Shown: in pieces, positions 58,759 through 64,000 of the stretch | Position numbering within the stretch: the stretch's first letter is position 1 | Layout: each line of letters opens with the position of its first letter | DNA from: Pseudoalteromonas sp. EB27 | GTDB lineage: Bacteria; Pseudomonadota; Gammaproteobacteria; Enterobacterales; Alteromonadaceae | Direction: 5' to 3' | NCBI RefSeq assembly: GCF_001974875.1 | Contig: NZ_MTQD01000003.1 | Coordinates: forward strand, 186,001-250,000 | Length of the DNA stretch: 64,000 bases | Translations under genes and position numbers: made by a program | Notes under the pieces: generated by a model | Databases searched by the model: none | The model's input: the letters and a program-made list of their open reading frames with translations, nothing else | What the model was told of the DNA's origin: nothing

Positions 58759-58787
58759 CGCACAACTCACTTTAACGTTTTAAATAA

Positions 58788-58815
58788 AAGCCGATGTAAT
58801 TACATCGGTTTTTTT
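58788..58815 (+). terminator. Terminator after greA
   Basis: CCGATGTAA / TTACATCGG, 9-bp stem without loop bases (the real loop is formed by the inner bases), followed by a T run. Confidence 0.88.
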
Positions 58816-58916
58816 ATGTCTTAAATAAATTACTATACTGATAAGGGCGTTCATATTGCATAAAGAGTAGGCATGATGATATAGGTACATAATCACTTCA
58901 TTAAAAGGAACACTCA

Positions 58917-59975
58917 ATGGCTAATATACTTTACCCTGCGCCTTTAAAAGTAGGGTCAAAAATAGCAATTTGCTCACTTTCAGCAGGTCTTAAAGAAAAG
59001 TTCCATGCACGATTAGACATTGTTATAAATGGATTAAAAAATCGAGGGTATGATGTTGTTGAAGGCGAGTTTTTACGTCAAAACAAACCGCGTGAACAGC
59101 TTAATGCTAAAGCACATGCTCAGCAATTAATGGGCTTTTTATTAGATGAAGAAATTGATGCAATTATGCCGCCAATGGGTGGTGAGCTGGCAATGGAAAT
59201 ACTGCCACTGCTTGATTTTAATGCCATTAAACAAGCAAAGCCTAAATGGTTAGTTGGCTTTTCTGATGTGAGTACTATTGCCTGTGCATTAACGGCTAAG
59301 TGCCAATGGGCGACCCTGCACAGTGCTAACCTTATGCAGTTGCATCCTGATGAAAAAAATCCGTATAGCTTACAAATATTCGAAACCCTTACTTACGAAG
59401 CGGGTAGTAAATTTGAGCAAGGGCCTTCCTCTTTATATCAAAAAAACAAGCCTAGCTACGCGCAAAACCCAAATGAATTACTAAGTCCTAGCGAGCCAAC
59501 AAAATGGCAATGTTTAAACTACACAGATAAACGCACCATAGAAATGTCAGGTCGCTTATTTGGCGGATGTTTAGATACAGTAGGTTTACTGCTCGACTCA
59601 CCATTTTTAGCACTACATGAATTTAAAAAGGACAGTGCGCCCGAAGGGCTTATTTTATACCTAGAAAACTCAGAGCTTACACCTACAACCGTTGCACGAT
59701 TTTTACTGTCATTAAAATTAGCTGGCATATTTGACGACATTAATGGTTTGGTTTTAGGGCGAAGTGAAATTACTCAAAGTCATTATGATGCCTTTGACTA
59801 TCGACATGCGCTTGATGTAGCACTGGGTGGGTGTTTATTCCCAGTCATTTTTGATGCTGACATAGGGCATGTTCAACCTAACTTAAATTTAGTTAACGGC
59901 GCTACGTGTACGCTTATTGCTGATATAAATGAAGGTATAGTAAACAGTGCATCGTTAAATATTCAACTTTCGTAG
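58917..59975 (+). CDS. LD-carboxypeptidase, S66 (MccF-like) family
   Basis: A 352-residue serine peptidase of family S66. The nucleophile is S116 in LVGFSDVST, and further conserved segments are MPPMGGELAMEILPLLD, GLILYLENSE with the catalytic Glu, and the His in DIGHVQPNL. S66 enzymes trim murein tetrapeptides (LdcA) or inactivate microcin C7 (MccF). The length is greater than LdcA (about 300) and the layout is closer to the MccF-like branch, but the role is undecided. No signal peptide, so it is cytosolic. GGAAC upstream is a weak ribosome site. Confidence 0.88.
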   Translation: MANILYPAPLKVGSKIAICSLSAGLKEKFHARLDIVINGLKNRGYDVVEGEFLRQNKPREQLNAKAHAQQLMGFLLDEEIDAIMPPMGGELAMEILPLLDFNAIKQAKPKWLVGFSDVSTIACALTAKCQWATLHSANLMQLHPDEKNPYSLQIFETLTYEAGSKFEQGPSSLYQKNKPSYAQNPNELLSPSEPTKWQCLNYTDKRTIEMSGRLFGGCLDTVGLLLDSPFLALHEFKKDSAPEGLILYLENSELTPTTVARFLLSLKLAGIFDDINGLVLGRSEITQSHYDAFDYRHALDVALGGCLFPVIFDADIGHVQPNLNLVNGATCTLIADINEGIVNSASLNIQLS

Positions 59976-60056
59976 TTTTTATCGCATTTAGTTTTGAAAA
60001 ACAAATAAGTACAGGCGTATAATGTGCCTGCAGTAAGTGCTAATGCTTACTGTAAA

Positions 60057-60222
60057 TTCTCAGGGCGGGGTGAAATTCCCCACCGGCGGTATGTTTAAAG
60101 TTACTTGTAACTCAAACGAGCCCGCGAGCGCTTTATTTAACTTATTTTTACAGTTAAGTAAAGGTCAAGCAGATCTGGTGAGATGCCAGAGCCGACGGTT
60201 AGAGTCCGGATGAAAGAGAATA
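60057..60222 (+). ncRNA. FMN riboswitch (RFN element)
   Basis: The RFN core is complete: TCTCAGGGCGGGGTGAAATT at the 5' end, CCCCACCGGCGGTA, GAGCCCGCGAGCG, CAGATCTGGTGAGATGCCAG, then GCCGACGGTTAGAGTCCGGA and TGAAAGAGAA at the 3' end. It binds FMN and should repress ribB when flavin is abundant. Confidence 0.97.
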
Positions 60223-60237
60223 TAGCTTATTTATGTA

Positions 60238-60283
60238 CACCAAAACGTAGCTTTTTGGTGAGCATTTTTAATGCTGTTTTGGT
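60238..60283 (+). promoter_or_regulatory. Riboswitch expression platform
   Basis: CACCAAAA (60238-60245) can pair with TTTTGGTG (60253-60260), or, in the alternative, ACCAAAAC can pair with GTTTTGGT (60275-60283). The two pairings exclude each other. A small AGCAT/ATGCT stem lies between them. Confidence 0.6.
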
Positions 60284-60362
60284 TTAATTCATGCAATTTT
60301 ATTTGTATGGCTTTGCCATGCCTTTCAGTGTCCTGAATCTATTATTTTTTATTTGGAATATA

Positions 60363-61019
60363 ATGATGATTCAGTCTCTACTTACTCAATTCGGCGAAAG
60401 CCAAATCCGCGTACAAAGCGCAATTACTGCACTACAGCAAGGGCAAGGCGTACTTGTTGTTGATGACGAAAACCGTGAAAATGAAGGCGACTTTGTATTT
60501 TCAGCTGAGCATTTAACGACTTCTCAAATGGCCGAAATGATCCGCGAAGGCAGCGGCATTGTTTGCTTATGCATGGGGGCGGAGCGTATTAAACAGCTCG
60601 ACTTACCGCAAATGGTTACCCACAACACGAGTCAAAATAACACAGCTTATACAGTCACTATTGAAGCTAAGCATGGTGTTACAACAGGCGTGTCTGCTGC
60701 TGATAGAGTAACGACTATAAAAGCGGCGACAGCCGATAACGCTAAACCAAGTGATTTATCGCGCCCAGGGCATGTATTTGGTTTAAGAGCACAAACGGGC
60801 GGAGTATTAGTTCGTCGTGGCCATACCGAAGCATCCGTTGATTTAATGCAACTTGCCGGCTTAAAACCATTTGGCGTAATTTGCGAACTTACTAATCCAG
60901 ATGGTTCAATGGCGCGCTTACCTGAGGTGAGTGATTATGCTAATAAACATAATATGACCGTAGTTTCTATTGAAGATTTAGTACAATACATTCAGGCTGC
61001 GCAGCTTCAAGTAAGTTAA
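60363..61019 (+). CDS. ribB: 3,4-dihydroxy-2-butanone-4-phosphate synthase
   Basis: It makes the four-carbon unit of riboflavin from ribulose 5-phosphate. The protein aligns with E. coli RibB from QSLLTQFG on. The acidic loop [16 protein letters not shown] (metal-binding), [26 protein letters not shown] and [27 protein letters not shown] are present. Two adjacent ATGs (60363, 60366) follow GGA, giving about 218 residues. A frame that begins at 60291 would add a hydrophobic stretch and is unlikely. Expression is under the upstream FMN riboswitch. It is RibB alone with no fused RibA domain. Confidence 0.96.
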   Translation: MMIQSLLTQFGESQIRVQSAITALQQGQGVLVVDDENRENEGDFVFSAEHLTTSQMAEMIREGSGIVCLCMGAERIKQLDLPQMVTHNTSQNNTAYTVTIEAKHGVTTGVSAADRVTTIKAATADNAKPSDLSRPGHVFGLRAQTGGVLVRRGHTEASVDLMQLAGLKPFGVICELTNPDGSMARLPEVSDYANKHNMTVVSIEDLVQYIQAAQLQVS

Positions 61020-61033
61020 ACCGCTTTGAAGAA

Positions 61034-61063
61034 AAAAACCACTTATTTAAATAAGTGGTTTTT
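61034..61063 (+). terminator. Terminator after ribB
   Basis: AAAAACCACTTATTT / AAATAAGTGGTTTTT, a 15-bp inverted repeat; likely loop from the central bases, followed by A/T. Confidence 0.85.
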
Positions 61064-61099
61064 ATAATATTGTTATCATTTAAGTTTATAACGTATTAC

Positions 61100-61756
61100 T
61101 CATAAAATCTGAATAACTTGCTCTTTTGCCAAGCGAGATTTAGGTAGTTTAGCATTATAATCTTCAGCGCTATCATGATAGCCAAGCACTAATGCCACGT
61201 CGCATACGTAACCATTGAGTTCTCTTTCAAAAACTTCGCCAATCAGCTCGGCATCTACGCCTTCCATTGGAGTAGAATCAACCCCTAAACGTGCAGCTGC
61301 ATGCATAGTGTTACCCAGTGCAATGTAAGTTTGTGCTTTAGTCCACTCTTCATTACCGCCTTGCTCATCAGTATTCATATCCACAAACGCATAAGCACCA
61401 AAAGCTTGTTCGCGATTTTCTGCTTTAGTACGGCCATTTTTAATATCTGCATCAATGATTTGTGCGTAATCATCGCGGGTATATTTAGGGTTATGAGCAA
61501 ATAATATTATATGCGACGCTGTTTTAATATGTGGCTGGTTAAACGCAAATTTATTAGCAAATGTACTGTGCATACGCTCTTTAGCTTCATCTGATTCAAT
61601 TACGATGAATTTCCAAGGTTGCGAGTTAATTGATGATGGAGATAAGCGCATAGCTTCGTAAATAACGTCTAAATCGTCTTGAGATACACGTTTCGTTGCA
61701 TCGTAACGTTTTGCTGTGTAACGCTTTTCTAAGTCATTAATAATAGGGTGAGTCAT
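61100..61756 (-). CDS. NfsB-like oxygen-insensitive NAD(P)H nitroreductase
   Basis: A 218-residue FMN flavoprotein. KRYTAKRYD near the N-terminus, SPSSINSQPWKFIVIES and the C-terminal LGYHDSAEDYNAKLPKSRL fit the NfsB/dihydropteridine reductase branch. The ATG at 61756 has GGAG a few bases upstream; the earlier start at 61768 is less likely. The gene is divergent from a LysR-type regulator, which probably controls it. Confidence 0.93.
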   Translation of the reverse strand: MTHPIINDLEKRYTAKRYDATKRVSQDDLDVIYEAMRLSPSSINSQPWKFIVIESDEAKERMHSTFANKFAFNQPHIKTASHIILFAHNPKYTRDDYAQIIDADIKNGRTKAENREQAFGAYAFVDMNTDEQGGNEEWTKAQTYIALGNTMHAAARLGVDSTPMEGVDAELIGEVFERELNGYVCDVALVLGYHDSAEDYNAKLPKSRLAKEQVIQIL

Positions 61757-61888
61757 TGGTTTCTCCAAAATAAATAAGATTAGCTGTACAAAGTATTCGT
61801 CATTTACTTTATGTATAAATAATACAGCTTGCTTTGCATTAAATAAATCGCATAATCATTGAATCATTATCAAATATAAATAGATAAT

Positions 61889-62824
61889 ATGAATATAGAA
61901 GATTTAAAACTTATTTTAAAAGTCGCTGAGTTTAGAAGCATTACGCTTGCAGCTGCTAAATTAGATATGCGAACAGCCACGGCAAGCGCTGCTATTAAGC
62001 GTGTTGAGTCTGCGCTTGGTAGTGAACTATTTGTTCGTACAACACGTCATTTAAGGTTATCGGCTGCTGGGGAGCGCTACATACCACAATGTGAGCAGGC
62101 TTTAGCAGTACTTGAACTTGCAAAGCAAAACCTTAAAGGTGAACATGAGGAAATCGAAGGGGAGTTACGTGTTGCACTTTCATCTGACTTGGGGCGCAAT
62201 TTAGTGATCCCATGGATTGATGAACTCATGGATAGTTATCCTAAGTTAAGCCTACGAACACATATAAGTGATAGTAATATCGACTTTTATCGTGACTCAG
62301 TTGATATAGCACTTCGTTATGGCTCGCCTAATGATGCAAGTGTTTATGGTTTTAAAATTTGTAACGTACCACGCTTATTATGTGCAACTGACGAATACCT
62401 CTTACAAAACGGGACTCCCGTGCATCCTGATGATCTAGCGTCGCATCAAGGTTTGTTTTATCAGTTGCAGGATATTATAAATAATACGTGGGAATTCAGT
62501 GATGGTGAGTCAAAATATAAAGTTAAAATGGGTGGCAGGCGCGCCTCAAACGACGGCGATTTAGTAAGGCGCTGGTGCGTTGCGGGTAAGGGCTTAGCTG
62601 TAAAATCGGCACTTGATATAGCCGACGATTTGCTTAACGACAGGGTGGTTACCGTAATGCCAAATTATCAACATGTTAATGGTGAACTTTGGCTTATTTG
62701 CCCAAGTAGGCAGTCAATAACCCCTGCTGTGCGTTTACTACGTGATGCATGCAGAGCAAAATCCCAAGCTATTTTGCAGCAGTTGGTAAATAAAGGAATT
62801 ATTGATAAAAGCGTACTGAGCTAA
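61889..62824 (+). CDS. LysR-type transcriptional regulator
   Basis: A 311-residue regulator. The N-terminal winged helix (residues 1-60) includes FRSITLAAAKLDMRTATASAAIKRVESALGSELFVRTTRHLRLS. The effector domain (90-300) has the conserved ALRYGSPND-type segment near residue 145. Transcribed divergently from the nitroreductase, with 132 bases between, the typical arrangement for a LysR gene and its target. The effector is unknown, though oxidised or nitro-aromatic compounds would be reasonable. A VOC gene follows on the same strand. Confidence 0.93.
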   Translation: MNIEDLKLILKVAEFRSITLAAAKLDMRTATASAAIKRVESALGSELFVRTTRHLRLSAAGERYIPQCEQALAVLELAKQNLKGEHEEIEGELRVALSSDLGRNLVIPWIDELMDSYPKLSLRTHISDSNIDFYRDSVDIALRYGSPNDASVYGFKICNVPRLLCATDEYLLQNGTPVHPDDLASHQGLFYQLQDIINNTWEFSDGESKYKVKMGGRRASNDGDLVRRWCVAGKGLAVKSALDIADDLLNDRVVTVMPNYQHVNGELWLICPSRQSITPAVRLLRDACRAKSQAILQQLVNKGIIDKSVLS

Positions 62825-62837
62825 TTTAGGAAGAGTT

Positions 62838-63182
62838 ATGCAAGTTGATGATATTAGAGTTTTTATTCCCTGTAAAAGCTATGAGCAATCTCAGCGCTTT
62901 TATAAAACGCTTGGATTTAAGATTGAAGATGCCTCAAATGATTTATGTGTGTGTACCTTTGGCGAATGTACGTTCTTTTTACAGCGTTATTATAATAAAA
63001 CGTTTGCTGAAAACTTAATGCTGCAACTTTGTGTGTTAAATATAGATGAAGCATACGAACTCATTAGTAACCTAAACGGTTTTGACATCCGCTTTGAGGG
63101 TATAAAACAAGAACCTTGGGGTAGCGTTATTTACTTATGGGGACCATCGGGTGAGCTTTGGCACGTAACTGAATTAAATTAA
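62838..63182 (+). CDS. VOC/glyoxalase-fold protein
   Basis: A 114-residue protein with one VOC fold: VDDIRVFIPCKSYEQSQRFY, then FEGIKQEPWGSVIYLWGPSGELWHVTEL, typical of glyoxalase/bleomycin-resistance/dioxygenase relatives. The metal-binding His and Glu pattern is only partly visible. It starts 13 bases after the LysR stop with an AGGAAGAG-type ribosome site, so it is probably transcribed with it. The ligand is unknown. Confidence 0.8.
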   Translation: MQVDDIRVFIPCKSYEQSQRFYKTLGFKIEDASNDLCVCTFGECTFFLQRYYNKTFAENLMLQLCVLNIDEAYELISNLNGFDIRFEGIKQEPWGSVIYLWGPSGELWHVTELN

Positions 63183-63200
63183 AAATAAAAAGGAATAAAT

Positions 63201-64000
63201 ATGAAATTTAATAAATATATAATCATTTTGATGGCGGCCTTACTTGCTTCTTGTAGCTCGTTTATGAGTAACAATACAGGTAAAAATACACAATCTAGTA
63301 GCTTAATGGATTTTTTATATCCTGATCAACAAAGCCGTGCTACCTATAAACCTGAAATACCTGTTTTAAAACTCCCTGTTACCGTCGGAATTGCATTTGT
63401 ACCGTCTAAAAACTGGCAGCCAGACGGGCTAGAGACCCAAAACCAAGTCGAATTACTCGAAAAAGTAAAAAAGTCATTTCTTCAATATGATTACATTGAC
63501 CGCATTGAAGTTATACCAAGCACCTATTTAAAGGGTGGTGAAGGTTTTGCAACACTCGAGCAAGTAGGGCGACTTTACGATGTAGATGTAATGGCACTGG
63601 TTTCATATGATCAAATTACGCAATCTTATGAAAATAATGCAGCCTTACTTTATTGGACAATAGTGGGTATGTACGTTATTCCAGGTAATGAAAATACAAT
63701 CCAAACCTTTGTGGATACAGCTGGTTTTGATATTAAAAGTAGAAAAATGCTATTTAGAGCACCTGGTATAAGTAAGCTTGAAAAAAGAACAACAGCAATA
63801 GGTATTGATGAAACGTTATCTGAAAAGTCGGCTGAAGGTTTTAATCTAGCGGTTAGCGATATGAGTACTAATTTAGATGCAGAACTAGCAAGGTTTAAAA
63901 CACGTGTTAAAGAAGAGAAAATCGTAAAAGTCGAAAATAAAGATGGCTCTATCAGCGGAGGCTCTTTGAGTATTTATTTACTCGTTTTGTTGTCGTTATT
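63201..64000 (+). CDS. Rhombotarget-type lipoprotein, 3' end outside the window
   Basis: The frame is open to the last base, with 266 codons visible. AAAAGGAA precedes the ATG. Residues 1-18 form a lipoprotein signal (lipobox LASC, Cys18). The body resembles the rhombotarget lipoprotein family as I remember it. At the C-terminus GSISGGSLSIYLLVLLSL begins a GlyGly-CTERM-like tail: Gly-Gly, then a hydrophobic helix, normally ended by basic residues that lie outside the window. Such tails are cleaved by rhombosortase. A rhombosortase gene is not in view. Confidence 0.75.
   Translation, partial: MKFNKYIIILMAALLASCSSFMSNNTGKNTQSSSLMDFLYPDQQSRATYKPEIPVLKLPVTVGIAFVPSKNWQPDGLETQNQVELLEKVKKSFLQYDYIDRIEVIPSTYLKGGEGFATLEQVGRLYDVDVMALVSYDQITQSYENNAALLYWTIVGMYVIPGNENTIQTFVDTAGFDIKSRKMLFRAPGISKLEKRTTAIGIDETLSEKSAEGFNLAVSDMSTNLDAELARFKTRVKEEKIVKVENKDGSISGGSLSIYLLVLLSL

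Overview
The window looks like a chromosomal segment of a marine gammaproteobacterium of the Alteromonadales, most like Pseudoalteromonas. This is inferred from the low G+C content, from housekeeping gene orders shared with gammaproteobacteria (apt-dnaX-ybaB-recR, htpG-adk, nadK/recN divergent from grpE, dapB-carAB-greA, prkA-yeaH-ycgB) and from protein similarity recalled from memory. No rRNA, tRNA, CRISPR array, phage or intact insertion sequence was seen. Nearly all genes are intact.

Layout. 1-3.7 kb: the end of a TPR protein gene, an orphan lipoprotein, a TraR/DksA zinc-finger protein and dusC. 3.9-6.3 kb: a compact metallophore-type RiPP locus. It has a secreted precursor carrying twelve EGKCG motifs (hvfA), a DUF692/MNIO modifying enzyme (hvfB), a DUF2063 partner (hvfC) and a 40-residue membrane protein missed by ordinary gene finders. 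This is the most unusual system in the window. 6.4-16.2 kb: apt, dnaX (with a complete E. coli-type frameshift cassette), ybaB, recR, an MFS/acyltransferase fusion, a pseudouridine synthase, htpG behind a near-perfect RpoH promoter, and adk. 16.2-25.3 kb: an exported thiol peroxidase, a REC-CheC phosphatase/diguanylate cyclase pair, the SpoVR/YeaH/PrkA stress operon, sodB, and grxD with an IscR-like site between the last two.

25.4-33 kb: a MacAB-like efflux module (adaptor, ATPase, two permeases) followed by its own NtrC-family regulator and histidine kinase. Twin TGTCCG palindromes lie upstream of a sigma70-like promoter. 33.4-39.3 kb: gltBD. 39.3-40.2 kb: a decayed stretch with a gene remnant. 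40.2-46.6 kb: a membrane diguanylate cyclase, recN with a LexA box, a hypothetical membrane-anchored protein, nadK, and the divergent hrcA-like gene and grpE behind an RpoH promoter. 46.6-52.3 kb: a Bcr/CflA transporter, an M48 lipoprotein protease, an exported alpha/beta hydrolase, a Tsx-like channel and an NhaC antiporter.

52.7-64 kb: dapB, carA (TTG start, preceded by an intrinsic terminator), carB, greA, an S66 carboxypeptidase, an FMN riboswitch controlling ribB, a nitroreductase divergent from a LysR regulator, a VOC protein and a rhombosortase-target-like lipoprotein cut by the window end.

Many start codons given here lie downstream of the longest possible open frame, because a ribosome binding site or family alignment supports the internal start. 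Each case is explained in its entry.
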